Translations under genes and position numbers: made by a program
The notes under the pieces: model-generated
What the model was told of the DNA's origin: nothing
The model's database searches: none
Seen by the model: the letters and a program-made list of their open reading frames with translations, nothing else
Assembly: GCF_050436995.1 (NCBI RefSeq)
Contig: NC_134757.1
Span: 4,352,501 to 4,416,500 of the forward strand
Reading direction: 5' to 3'
Length of the DNA stretch: 64,000 nt
Source: Anticarsia gemmatalis
Lineage: Eukaryota > Arthropoda > Insecta > Lepidoptera > Erebidae
Shown here: in pieces, positions 37,901 to 52,900 of the stretch
How positions within the stretch are numbered: position 1 is the stretch's first letter
Layout: every line of letters begins with the position of its first letter

Positions 37901-40900
37901 TACCCGAGGAGAGTTCGGGCCGCTACTCGTCTCAGAGATCAATGGAACATCCACGGCGGTTCCTGCTGACGCAGAGCTTCTACTTCGCACACCACAACCA
38001 CCGAGCAAGATGGCGAGCGAGGAGCCAGCGGGCGCGGTGAGGCGCAGCGCGCACCACGCGTCACAGCCGATGGACTCCACACCGTTCCACCTTTGATCTC
38101 AACTCTACTTGGGCTTGTTGTAAAGCTCACAACTGCTGTGTTATTATTCCTAGTTAGATTATTATGTTTTCCGTACCTCTATGGATGTACTAGAATGACT
38201 GTAATAATTTAAGAAAAATAAAAATTATAGTTCGTTAAGATATTTCGTGGTTTCATTCCCTCTTTGTTTGTTTTTAAAGCGGAAAACGCTGTGGAGGTCG
38301 TCGAGTATGCGTTGCGCGGAGTAACTCCGCCGCCGCCTACGCGATCGATCGCTCATGTTTATACACAAAAGCAACCTTGACGGAGCCGGGCCGGGCAGAC
38401 CGCGAGGTGGCTGGCCTTGTCCGCCTATTATCTGAACCTATACAATGCTTTTTACGTCGCTAGAAAAATCGAACGAGCGAACCTAATGGTCAGCTCTGTT
38501 ATATAACTTAATGAATGTTGTTAGGATTTAGCTATGGTACACGCATGAGTGGGTACTCTGTTTTCAAAAACATAAGCCATTTATTCAAAGCATAGGTAAG
38601 TACCTAGCTAATGTATTCATATATGTAGTTGCCGGGGAGCACGTACGCACATCCGTACTAGTATCTACTGGCAATGTATTACACGAAACACCGGCTTGAA
38701 CAAATTAAAACCAATTCGTAACGAACGATTACCCGCAATTTGCTTACAAAATAGAAAAAAGCAACTTGTACTGTGTAACTGTGGTACGTTAATTGGATCT
38801 TTTCGCACGAACTAATAGCCATTTGCATACTTACACTGAGTTACAGTGATTTTCATTAACTTTGTAAACAATAACAGAAAATAAATAAACACATAGAAGT
38901 ATTTGCGCGTCACTCGAAACACGAACTCATTGATATCGCGTTTATTTTCGTTTGGTTTTATCTTTGTTGTTGTATAAACCAGACGGAGGTATTAACTTCT
39001 GATTAGCATTTAATAGTCTTTATAATATTAATGAGAATTCGTCATTTTAGTCACGTAGGATTTTGTTAAACGGGTGCGTCAGCTAGTTAGATATCAGTTC
39101 GTTTGAAAAGGAGATTAATGCAATCTGTGGTCACAAAAAAAAGTATTTTTTCCGACCTTTAATGAGATCATAGGTTAGTAAGTTACCAACTAATCAATAA
39201 GAAAGAAAATTACTTACATGAATCAACATAATATGTCTCTTTCTGTTTTATAAAAGCATTAAAAAACAGATATCAATTGGAGGTGTTTTTAATTTCGCGC
39301 AGACCCCATTATCTAGAAATTACATTCGATATTATGAGTAGGATAGTAATGTAATAGTTCTAGTACATTAATATTCGCGATGCAACGTGGTCCTATAATT
39401 AGATTGGGTAACAGATCGATTTCGTAATTGCCGGCTCCCATACATAATAATGACTGTTGAACAGATAACTATTTTTAATTTATTATTACTACAAAAAACT
39501 GGTTTGTCACGTGAATATTATCAAAACATGAATATATTTTGAGTCTTCTTATATGCGTAGGATTAAGACCACGTGTTCTCATACAAAAATGAACTAAATT
39601 CTGTAATTAAAAGTGATTTTATTTTATAGTTTTTGTAAATATTTATTTTTTGGGTCTATTCCTAAAGGAAAATCTAAAAAAAAAGCTTCATATTTCTTTA
39701 TGCTTGTCTAGACAAACAGGAAAAAAATCAAACAAGTTTCTTAGTGGAAATTTTGTAGGAAGTTATTGCTGACCAACGAAACCGGTATTTTAGGTAAATA
39801 TTATGAAAAAGTTGTAGAAAACACAGCGTTGTTTTTAGATACTAAAGTATAAAAAGAATTGCATTCCATTAACAAACGTTTGAGCATATAAATAGCAAGT
39901 TAAATACGAAGTTTAATACTATTCTTGGCAACACATTGGATGCAATTTATTTTTTCTCTGAATGTCACTGTACTGTTACATAAAAAGAAAAGTCAGAGCG
40001 AGAATCACGAAGGGACATTGACAAACTATCTCCCTGCCTCGGAGAAATGTGAACTGATGGAAATAGACAGGCCAGTTATTTTGGGACTAACTCTACTAAC
40101 TGAACTAGTAAACACGTTGAGATACCTACTAGAACGATACAGTTGAATATTTCAGTTTACGCATGCCTTACCTACTGTGTATTTTTATTTTATACCTGAA
40201 ATACGTGTTCTTTGGTTTCTGCATACCCCTTTGGCAGAAAGCATGATATTATGTATGTATGTACATATGTTCCTGCATACCTATATTCCTTACTCAGATA
40301 TATATGCATCTCAAAAAACAACTTTTTTTGAACCCGTAACTGTATGGGACAGTACTAGGCAAGGGTCTCCTCCCTAACGAGGAAGGGGTTTAAGCCTTGA
40401 GTGCATGCCCTTTGATAGAGATAAAGGGTAATTTAAAATAACAAAGTGATTTTATCTCTATCAACGGATAGTATTTTAACAAAAATAAAATCTGTTTATC
40501 CTTTTATGTGCCCTGCGTACAAACCCCATAAAAATATTTATAAAACCTTATAGGTAGGTACTAACTTAATCAATAAAGTTTAAGTGGGTACTAATACGAG
40601 TACTTCAAAGTACTTAAGAGGAATTTACAGTTATTTAGCTTTATTATTAAGTATAGGTCCTTATAAAGGCACTTGTAATATTTACGACTAGCTCTTTCCC
40701 GCGACTCCGTCCACGTGCACAACAGTTAATCGTTATATGACTTATTACCAGCATAGTACCCGGCCCCGTAACATTTCTCTGAAAAAATACTATGATACTT
40801 CCTTTCCCGCTTTCCAAACATATTTTGTACAAAATATCGTATATAAATCGAAATCGCTGCAGGAGTTTGGGCATGAAGAAAAGACAGACAGTTTCGCATT

Positions 40901-43900
40901 TGTAATATAAATAAGTAGAGATTTATCAAGTCCAGTTGGTCGGTATCTTGAAATAAATAGCACATACAGTGTATTTATCTGCAAACACAACAAAGTTATT
41001 ACAATTGATAGCAATATTATCGGTCGTATCACTTTCTTCAGGCCACTGAGAAGCACTTACTTATCGAAATTTTCCGTTCTGTAAATACGATTATCTTTAG
41101 CGAAACAACAACAAAACAGTATCGAAAATTATAGGTTAGCCGTGGCCCTAAGAGTAACTTTTTGTATACTAAGTAGGTACGTAGTCCTTGCCTAGATTAG
41201 GCTAGGAACAAGTACTCTGTGCTTAATGATTTACTAAATATAATCTTCAGATTTTTTTTATTAACCCATTTCTGTCCCACTGCAGGGCAAGGTTCTCAGC
41301 TCCCAAACGAGGGGTAGGGGTTAGGCCTTGAGTCCACCACAGTCATTATACCTCTCTATTAAAAAGTATATGCACTTTTATATGTTAATTTATATACTAT
41401 ACTAGCTAACCCGGCAAACGTTGCTTTGCCATATAAAAAAAAATGTGTCACTTAGGTGTATGAAAAATAGATGTTGGCCGATTCTCAGACCTAGTCAATA
41501 TGCTCACAAAATTTCCTGAGAATCGGTCAAGCCGTTTCGAAGGAGTATGGCAATGAAAACTGTGACGCGAGAATATTATATATTAGATTATTAGATATAA
41601 TGAATTCATTACGGTATCTCAACAATGAACAGGCTTTGAGAAAAATATATTTTGGAGCCATAGTTGGCATTCAAAGTTTACAAACATTTTGTACTGTTTA
41701 CTTCTATACGTGTAGGTATGTGACCATTATCATATCATTGTCTCACAGTAACACCTTTGAGTCATACACCCATTTTAGAATGAGATAATAATATTTATTT
41801 TACTTGAGTACACAGCAGACGACTGGCTGACTTTACTTAAAACAACATATTTAGTCAAAAGGCGAGTAGGTACCTATTAGCACTACATTTAATCATAAAA
41901 GCAGTTTATGAATTAACCTTTATATGAACATCATTTACGACATTTTTAAGGCATTTCTTATTTCACGACATCTAAGAGATAATCTAAGGAACAGACTGAA
42001 TCACTATTATTATTACTATATTTTTCTCGTCGATTTCCATCTTGATTAAAAAGTTTTACTTTGAATAGGGGCCAAGAAGTCAATGAACATTATTAATTGA
42101 TATTATCTTTAAATCGAAACCGATTTAGAAATATCTAAAACCGTACGTTTATAATATACCTAGGTAATAATCTATACTATACTAATATTATAAAGCTGAA
42201 GAGTTTGTTTGATTGTTTGTTTGTTTGAACGCGCTAATCTCAGGAACTACTGGTCCGAATTGAAAAAATCCATTTATCGAGGAAGGCTATAGGCTATTTA
42301 CCACAACCACAACCAAAATGAGCAGAGTACCAGTAAAAAATGTTACAAAAACGGGGAAAATTATGACCCAATCTCTCTTATATGACGCAAGCGAAGTTGC
42401 GCGAGTCAGCTAGTATAAAATATATTAGTAGATTAAACAACACAGTACCTTATCGGAGCGTATCTAAACGACCCGTTTCTAATGACCAATCGCACTGAAA
42501 GTGCACTAACTGATTGTACAAATATTGATTGTTAGATTTACTTTGTTACGCACCTAACTACCTAGGTGACTACTGTATGATATTCTAGAAGTTTCGATTG
42601 CCTACATATATCACAAAATTTCCCATTATATGAAAAACTTTATAACGATTTCTCCAGTAATATAATCGTTGTCAAACTCTGCATAATTGATTCAAAACAA
42701 TTGTAGTTACAGCACAGCCTTTTATAAAATGCAGCAATCATTTACACGAAAATAACGAAACACATTCTTCTTTATATATTATTATATACTTATTTATTTG
42801 CTTCCACCATCGCCAAGACGGATTTAACGTAAAAATATGTAGGTATCGTGCATTAGCGCTGGTGCAATGATTAATAAATTATATTCTTTATTTTCTAATA
42901 GGAAAAGCAAATAAATTACCCATCACATAAATATCAATTAACTTGGACAAGCAATTAGAGTAAAATATAGCCTAAGCTAAATTCATCTTTTACGCGATAT
43001 GCAGTAAAATTATGATGATGATACTTTATTTTTCACGTACAGTGCGTTTTTACATACGTATGTACATAATGTACATTAGTACATGGTGCTTATGTGTTAA
43101 AAAAACACAGATACAAATCTGCCAGAGGCTCAGCGGTAACGGTGTGCGTTTCATTGCTCTATTATATTTTTTATTCTTTAAAACCAGTTAGGTCATTGAT
43201 CGTGTATGAACATTATTTTAATACTACGCCTTAAGAGTGTAATTTGTAGTTTTAAATTAAAGCAATGTAGTTTTAAAGCAATAGCAGAGAACATAGCTTA
43301 CAGCGCAGTCTATACGCTAGTCATAAATCATTGTGAAACGAAAAAAGAGTAGATTGAGGTAAATTGTTTTTTATTTGACGTCACTTTCTTAAAGCTTGTT
43401 ACGCACACCAAATATCACGCGAAAAAATTGCCCAATTACGATCCATTCTTCAAAAATCTTGAAAAAGTTACAAACGAATTTCTCTTTTCTGTTTAATGTT
43501 TTACTTCCGTCGTTGCAACATGTATTTGAAAACGATTTCGGTACGTTTCCGCAATGAATTTTATGTGAAACATTATTTATGAATACTAAAATGAGATTGG
43601 CAAAAGCAGCAAACTTGTTATGTTCCGACGACTATCAAGAACAACTCAATGAGATCCAGAAGATCTACTATAAACTTTCCAGCCATGTAGATACCACAGA
43701 TAGTTTAATAAATCTCACAATTTAACAGCCTGAATCCACGTTGCGTGCATAAAAGAGACTTACTTCGAAGCTTACCACTTAGCCTGATCTAGATACCTAC
43801 ATAGTATTTCAGGCTTCAGACTATTGTAATAATTTCTTGTAAGACGTATATGAGTCAGCTTTCGCCCCTCCAATAAGACCAAACGAAACGTTTCGTGAGT

Positions 43901-46900
43901 ACGCTCATGCAATCATTCGACTATATCTCCGCTAGTTAAAAGGCATTGCCAGTTTTTATAATCCGATTACAATTATCGTAAGACATTTCTGGAAGAATTA
44001 AACTTGTAGAATCAGCTGTATAAATATTATTGTCGCAATGCGTATGGTAGGTAGTAGGTACCTAAAGCGGCAGACATAACAATGAGTATCATTCCGTACA
44101 TCGGTTAGATTTACGATGTCGAAAACAAATTATATTTTAATGTTATCATCTGTTTTGTGACCTAGATTAAAACAATAGGTGTAATTTGGAGCGCTTTGTT
44201 TAAATAATTATAACACCGTGACTATAAAGTCATCTTTTTTAGCTGTATTTTAATTTTAAACTTAATTTTTGGAAGAAAAGGTTTGGTTTTTTTTAATCCG
44301 CGCTAGATTTGGTTAGGCATTTGAAAAATATAGAATTTCTCTCGCAGTCATTTCCCAGGGTAACTAACCACGTGGCTATATTTGTATCGCAGCCGACCGA
44401 ATACGGAAAGTAGAAACGTTTCCTCAAACGACACAGACTTACATTTAATAAAAATGTATCATTTTGGAAAAATATTAAGCACTTCTGACGTATGTGGTCT
44501 GATGAAGTCAGGCACAGATAACCTAAGAAGTAGGTAAAATAAACGTATATGCATTACACCTGATATAAATGTATAAAAACAAGCGGGTCACACGAGTTTT
44601 ATTATTAAACAATTGTATGATGAAATTCTCGGATATGTTAACACAATGTTTATAAAATTATCATGCGTATTCAACGCTCAAACCAAAACACACCTACACT
44701 GATATAGACAAAGAAAAATGGCGATATTTACATAAATTAAAATACTATTAATAAATTGTGTGCTGTCTTTGTTTGTACGGTAATGATAGAGTGAGATGGA
44801 CAGATCAGATTCTGAATGATTTTTATAAGTCTGAAGAAAGCTTTAAAGCAATTAATCTCATTTTGAGCAGCAAACAAGTCCAAGATTCTTGATTTGTTAT
44901 TTCTATTATTACATTGAACTTACATTATTTTTATAATATTCCGATTCAGTACCCTGTAGTGGCCTTACAGTTTATATGAAATTGTATCATACAAACTTCT
45001 TAGCCTTCTTTTATTTTAAATTTATAATGCGAAATTTTCAGACATGTTCTATTCTTTTGGCTGATATTTAGGTCGTTTCCTTGGCACTGATTTACATAAA
45101 CTAGGTAAATATTTCAATGTTTACGTCTGCCTTTCTTAAACGGTGTTGCCAATCGAGCAACGACCTAAAAAATCACATTGTAATGATGACCTCACCCGCC
45201 TAGGATGAGGGGTGACCTTGACCTTTAAAAACATATAAAAACTACGCCTGGTAATAAAATCTTTATTTGATTAGCTCCAAGTCTGCAAATATTTCTGCCT
45301 TCATCACATGAACTTAGTCAGACACTATGGATGTTTATTTAACTAAACCTAGTCATTGTCTGATTAGATTTGCAAAACAACTGGCTAAAGGGACAATCAT
45401 GACGTTACCTTGAAAGTGTTTTGTTTTGTGTGTGTTCAATTTTATTGGAAAAAAATCTTAATAACAAATAAACAACTAGAAACGTAGGCTAATAGAAACA
45501 CATTTTTATTATCTTCATCTTATAGAAAAACAGCTTATGTGACTTTTATTTACTAAGCAAAAAACAAGCTCCATCAAAATATTTCGAGCACTCTCAAACA
45601 CGCAGATAAAAAAACACAAAACCGTCAATCTATATTTATCCATATCTTAATAATACAGCCACGTGAGTGAGACATACAATAACATACGAATTACATAACT
45701 AATTTATATCAGAACAAAACAACAGCAAATAAGATAAAAGCCGTTGTAGTAACCGTTTCACATGGAAGTTGATACCGTTATGAAAAACTGTGAAAAGGTC
45801 GCCTCAGCTGTCAGAATGGCGTTTCACAACATGGCGATGCGAAATTGTCTTTTTTACTAAATGACATTCAGAGTCCAACGGTTCCTGTTTGGTACTACTC
45901 TTTACCCCTTGTTTTAACGTAACTTGCACCTTGAGAAAAAAGATCGTATGTTTAATAGTACTAGAAAAATCTATAAAAGGCGTGACTCTTAATAATAGGT
46001 TATAATAAACCGAAGCCATAGGTATATTATGTAATAAAAATTATATTAATAATAAAAAACTTAGTTCAATCTATGACTGGATAAAACAGCCAAACTTATG
46101 CTACTTATTCAGAGCATACCCCTATATTTTTCTGCTATATTTTTTACCCCAAAAAAGAAGTATTTCCACTTTTTGATTTCTAGTTAACGATACAAACCAC
46201 TAACAGACACTTATTTTATATCCTTGAGGCACTTATTGAGATATCAAATGGGTTCAACACCTCCGCCAAACCGGTGTCCATTAATGAAATTACCCACATA
46301 ACACACGGCTACATTGTATGGCCTCTCAGGCTTCTTCTATTTTAAGTATACATCTGATAATATGCTTTAAGAATAAGACGAATTTAGCTGACAGAAAAAA
46401 GGAATGGAAACTAATAAATGAGTACCTATCTTAGATCATACGGTTACATTCCTATAAGTAAAGCATTTAAAATTAAAAAAAAATATGGCTTACTTTAGAA
46501 ATATACAAAATAGTTTAAAATGTTTAGGTGGTGACTATATACCCTTTGTAACCGACTTTAAAAAGGAGTTGGTTCTAAATTCGGCCTGTATTTTTTTATG
46601 TATAGTGTATTAAGTGTAATAGTGTAATATATACTAATAAGAAAACACAAACAATTATATAAATAGTCCATTTTTCCACATACAGAAACATAACACACAT
46701 GACATTTTACTGTTTTGTGTAACAGGGATGTCCTCGCAAAGAACGGATCAGCAGTGGACGCGGCGATCGCAGCCATGTTCTGCAACGGGCTGTACAACCA
46801 ACAGAGCATGGGGCTCGGCGGGGGGTTCTTCATGACCGTCTTCATCAAGCAGGAGGAGAAGGCCTACACCGTCAACGCGAGGGAGACTGCCCCCGGAGCC

Positions 46901-49900
46901 GCTACTTATGACATGTTCAACGGAAGCCACGACAAGTCTTCAAAAGGTTCGTGACAATGCAATGTTCCTTAAAAACAAGATTTTTTAAATCTCGATGATT
47001 ATTTGAAACTAGCTGACCCGCGCAGCTCCGCTTATGCTTACTTGTCTTTGGACTTCCACAAATAATTCAAAAAAATAGCCTAAATCGGTCCAGCTCTTCA
47101 CGAGTTTAAGCAAGACTAACAAACGGCAATTCATTTTTATAGTATATTTATATATTATGTAGATGAGTGTGACAGCTAGCCAGCAGACTAATATAATTAT
47201 AAAGTCTCTTTCAAAGATAAGAGAAGAAAAAATATTTAAAATTCAAAAATTATCACGCTGCGCTGCTTCTTCAAAGGTATGACCTAATTAAATCTGTTTA
47301 TCATATTACAAAAATATTCCAATGCCATAGTTATCTAACATAGGTAACGATGTAATAACATTACCCAATTCTTAAAATACGTTAACTTTAATTAATCCTA
47401 TCTAAGACCAACCTAATTATTTATTTATACTACATCACTTGTACCTGTTATATCATTTATTATCATCAAATATATAAAATTCTCGCGTCATAGTTTTCGT
47501 TGCCATACTCCTCTGAAACGGCTTGACCGATTGTCATGAAATTTTGTGAGCATATTGACTAGGTCCGAGAATCGGCCAACATCTATTTTTTATACACCTA
47601 AGTGACACTTTTTTTTTATATGGCAAAGCAACGTTTGCCGGGTCAGCTAGTAAACTATATTTATGACTTAAGCGCCATGTATTTGGAAACGAGGTCAATC
47701 TTACAGCGGCACAGGTTGTTTAGGTAAATAAGGTTGTTTATTATTGTAAATAATCTTATCAAGAACCTTGAAGAAAGATACTTTAGATTTTATAATCAAT
47801 TGAATGTTAAAAAATACATATTATCTGTCCGTTTCTCACGTGTTACGTGACTTACAGGCCGTAAACAAAACAAATATAAAATATTATCGTAGGCTGGCTG
47901 ACTGATAAAAAAGATAATTAAAAATAATACCACTATTTAGAAAGTATTGCATAATCAGTATACAATACTTGTATTAGAGTGTGAACAAAAATATAACTCA
48001 TTTCCTTTAATAAATATTGTAAATATGAAAGTTCTCGACGATGGATGTACATAAAATATGTGTACTATTTAATGTGTGTTTGTAACTTTTTCCCGCCAAA
48101 ACGACTGAACAGATTTTAATAAAATTTGGCTCGTAAATAGATTATAACCTGATGATTTTTTTCTAATTCGCGCAATATCTATTCTTACACAAACGAAGTC
48201 ACAATTAAAAACTACTACTTACTGTAAATTGTTATGTAAGCGTTAATTACAAACCGGTTTGTTTAAACATACAAGTCAGGATATATTTAAACTGGCTAAT
48301 GTAAATATGTTTGCGTTTAAACCTTTGTACAAACGGCTCGTAGCATAGCTCGCATTTTCGAGAAAATTCCTGCTGTGAACGGAAAGCGCAACCACAGAAC
48401 AGATAAATTGCTGAAAATTATGACGATAACTACCTACCTACTTCGTTCTGTTCATGTATAATTCGCTTTGCTACTTAACTATGAATAAAATAAAAGCACA
48501 AACTAACGCGAACGAATATATTTAGCCACGTATAACACAAATAATATTTATCTATACAAGAATATCTCCCTAGGTATGTATTAACAAAAAAAAAAAGAAC
48601 CCAACTGTTAACGTCTTCGTTTTGATAATAAAATTACGGTTAGTTGCTGAAAAGGCATCACACATAACGTTACCATACCTACTTTAAAATGTATGTTTTG
48701 TATTATAATTTTATACGCATCTAATCATACATAAAAATACAAAAAGACCTTGGAACACCCTATTTCGAATACAATTACAAAGTTTCCAGACGATTCCACC
48801 CCTTTCTGATATTATTACAGAGACGTTTGTTCAAGTGGGTAATAGAAGGGAGAACAGTCTAGAAATATTATTGATGAATGGATAAAACACAAAAAGACCC
48901 AGCGAGGGGACACGATGTGCCTCCCAATGTCGACAGAAATAATACATTTAGAAGGTATTGCTGTTTCTCCCCTCTTGCTAATGTTTCCATATATCAAATA
49001 GATTTCCCAACAAACAATAACATCTTGTTTATGGGTCTGATGTTGCCAAGAATGAAGATTATGGATTTAGGTAAAACTTACTTGAATATTATCAAAATAC
49101 TACGGTTGGCTTAAAACACATTGAACTGTTTATAATATGTTCATGTTTGATCCTAACACCAGGTTGAAGACATCTTCGTTAAAATAAAATTAAAGATCAA
49201 CATCATTATTATGGTTTAAAAAACTCAATCCTAAATGAATTATAAAGTGAGTAGATTCCTGATAAAAACGTTTAAAAAGGTCCTAAAGTGTAGATAACTC
49301 CTAAGAATTAGAAAGAAAGGTTAAGAAGGAAGTAAGAAGATTCCAGAATTTCAGGTCAATGAGAGATCAAATAAGTGCGAAGACGATGTGTAAGACTGAA
49401 CAACGAGCATAAAAATCTTAAAAGATAGTAATCAAAATAATACATTTGATGCAGTATGATACGTCAGTGGATTTCTCTAAGGCTTTCTCTTGAATCTGGT
49501 TCATTAAAGCAGTGAGACCTAACGCCGGTGCCCAGTTTCTCTCGCAGCATTGTACTGAGCCCCGCGGCCTGCGCCTTTCCAATTCATCAAGCTTTTTGAT
49601 ATATTGACGACATTGTAGCAACAAATTGAACTAAACTAAATGTCAGTAGAATAAATCTTGGAAATAATCTAGCTTGCTAGATAAAGCTAAAGCGTAAAAG
49701 AAAGAAGATGCGTGCTAGGTCCAAATAAAACATTGTAAATGGTACATGGGTGAAGTTAGTCTACATCTAATATTCCTTGTGTATCAATACAGTCGTATGA
49801 ACGGAGACGGACAAAACGGAGAACCGAGTCGAGTTATATGAACGGATATCGTTGGTATTTGCCATTTGGTCATGACTCTGTCACGCCGACGGTCTTCAGA

Positions 49901-52900
49901 CCACTTTAAGGATATAGATTCAAGCAAGGCCATTTCTTCTACTTTCTTTGACCATTCACGCGTGCAATTTCATCCTGAATAAATGCAATTGTAACAATTT
50001 ATATGTGCATGCCTTGATTTCAAACACGAGGCTTCTGCGTCTAGATCTAGGTGATGCTAAATCAAAAACTGCCTACAATTGATGCTTTTCTAACGTTATA
50101 TGTATTTCAAAGGTTACGAACCAAAACACTTTCAGTAAAAGAAAAGATGATTATAAATTATTTTGATGTAGATATTGCTTGTTGGTTGGTAACCAAGCGA
50201 CAATGTACAAACCCGCTTCGTAGAGGTGTGTCTCGGTACCGTTCTAAGCAATGGCAAGTTATTAATCCATTACCATTACACAGGCACACCGTTACGTTAC
50301 CTGTTTACCGCCTTAGCAACATCCACTGAGAAAATGTTTATAAACAATAAAAACGTCATTTCAAAGAAAACGCATTTGTTTCGATGTAACAGCTAATAAC
50401 TCTCAAATAGCTCTCGAACATAAGTATTTAGGAGAACTTAAAGTGATAGATATTGACTAGAGTACAATTGATCATACATAGATATTGATAGAGTACATTG
50501 AGTATCCAGTAACAAGGGTATGAGGATATATAGGTTATACTCCATTTTTTTATTGATATAAAATGGAAATGCTACGCGACGCGACCCTTAGTGCTTATTA
50601 ATGTTCATTTTAGTATTTTTGTAGTGAAATAGGCTGAAATAAGTAGGTATAATGAAAAACTCAGAATACAATTTCAAATTCGCCGCTAATAAGCCCCTGT
50701 TTTAGTACAAAAGCAAATATATGCAGTTTTCTAAAAGAAATGCTTTAAAAGATGTAACGTTTTAACATTGTTAGAACCACGATATTCCCTAGGCGTTATG
50801 TAACGGGTCTGTATTATTGAGCTGAAGCTAGAACCAAACGCGAGCCCCGATCAATAACCGAGCGCCGCGTTCAGATAACACTGTCGCATTCCAGATACAT
50901 ATATTGTAGGTATATAAATAATGTACATACGTGGGTAGCCAATATGAACATTTATTGTTAGATTCATACTCCTAAACGTCTCAGGCCGAATCAATGACTT
51001 CAACTGCATTTTAAGATTTGAATTGTTCTATCAACCCTATAATAAAATATAAAGATTGCTTTTTTCTGTATGTCACCAATTGAGCCCAGCAATTTTATCC
51101 CATAACACAGACGGGAGTTAATTCGGATATCGGATTTATATCGGATAAATCGGATAAAATTTTATGGAGTTTAATAGCATTAAAGATCTATACAGCGACA
51201 TACTTAGCTAGTAGCAAAATGGAATTAAGCAAATCAGCCCTACTGCAAACTGCCACTAATGATGTATTTTGTTCATATCTCAGGACCTCTGTCAGTGGGC
51301 GTGCCTGGCGAACTCCGGGGTATGTGGGCAGCATACAAGCGCTGGGGCAAACTGCCCTGGGAGAGTCTGGTGGCGCCGTCCGTGGAGCTGTGCCGGTCTG
51401 GCGTCACCATGTCCAAGGCGATGTACGACGGCGTCATTGTACACGCGTCCAGCACCAAGAACGATCCTCATCTCAGGTTTGTACATGCGTCAAAGACTGC
51501 ATCTGTCGATGCCGAATGGTTGTAAACTTCTCACTAAAAATCTGTCAGGCAAGCAATAAAATAGAAAAAATCAGATTCGCAAAGAGAACTTGCACTCCAC
51601 AAAACTGTGGCTTTTCAAATCTTATTATAAAAAGGCAATCGGATGTATCTGTCGTAACTTCGCTTTTATCGGTTTGTGGGGAACCACAGCGCTATTCTTA
51701 GTGTAAAAAGAAGTAGATATATTATAAGAAAACTAAAATTCTTATATTTATCGAGCTATTTTATTCAACAATTTAGCTGTCGTCTATTATGAAGCATAGG
51801 TCAGCTATTACGCTCCCACGACCAGAGTAATTGTCACATGTTCAAAACAATAGACCTTTAACATTGACTGATCCATTATTTTACGACAGTATTTATTAGT
51901 AATTGTTTCCTCATATTGGTCGCAACTTCCTGTAGGTGCTATTTATGTAAATTAATGACCACGAGTAATAAGGTAAAATGATAAGTAATACAAGTGTTCG
52001 TTTATTGGCGGTTTTGTTTATGCAAATAAATGTGACTGCAATAATTACAACATTTTAAACGAACAAGTTATCCGAACTGTGCCTAACTATTATTCTAATC
52101 CTGCATCGTAACACTGCTAGGCAAAGACCACCCCCATGGCTTTCCACTCTAACTTATCTAGCGGTCTGATTCCATTCTGGGTTAAAAGTATCAAGCTTGT
52201 CTCTCCATCTTATATCAAAAAATATTTCGAGACGTTGGTTTAGGAGAGATTTGAACAAGGAGCTAAAACTATATTATGCTTATCTATATGTCATAAATCG
52301 ATTCATTAACTCAACTTTACCTTATTAATTACAGCAATACAAATATATTCTAAAATGACGATCTTTTGCCTTTTTTAGGCAGATACCAAAGAACACCACG
52401 TGCTACGATCCCTACAAACTTCCCACCGATAATTCACGGATTTTAACAATCAACCGATTTTGTATAAATAAAAAGAAAAGGAAAATTGTCGCACAAGGCA
52501 ATACAAGTAAAATGTAAAACAAAATACACATTTGAACCCGGTAGAGTCATCTTCAAGCCAAAACCTTCGTTCACCCATATCAAGTAGTAAGGAAGTAATA
52601 CATTTCCTTTATTACACGAACTGCCTTTGTAGTGCAGTGTATACGACTGCTGACTGCGAGGTCTCGGGTTCGATTTCCAGGTCGGGCAAAGTGACTTTTA
52701 GCTTCTCAGATTTATATTGAATGCTTCAAAATTTCCTTCGGGGTTAGACCCTTGATCACTAGAGGGATAGTATTAATGGGATAAAAAGAATAGTAGCCCC
52801 CGGATATATAACGTGCTCTGTATAATGGCAAATGCTCGCCCTCTATAACATGGGACATTATTATGTGCAAAATTTGCGTGTATTTCTTGCACCACAGCCT

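Noticed and set aside
37837..38130. Several frames on both strands after the NUPR1-like gene
   Set aside because: They arise from the GC-rich 3' UTR, overlap each other, and none resembles a protein family.
51219..51701. 160-codon + frame overlapping exon 5
   Set aside because: It is a different reading frame of the same GC-rich segment. The true frame of the exon (51284-51476) matches gamma-glutamyltransferase with proper splice sites.
52606..52700. Possible tRNA gene
   Set aside because: It has a good box B but no cloverleaf or acceptor stem, and it continues into a SINE body.
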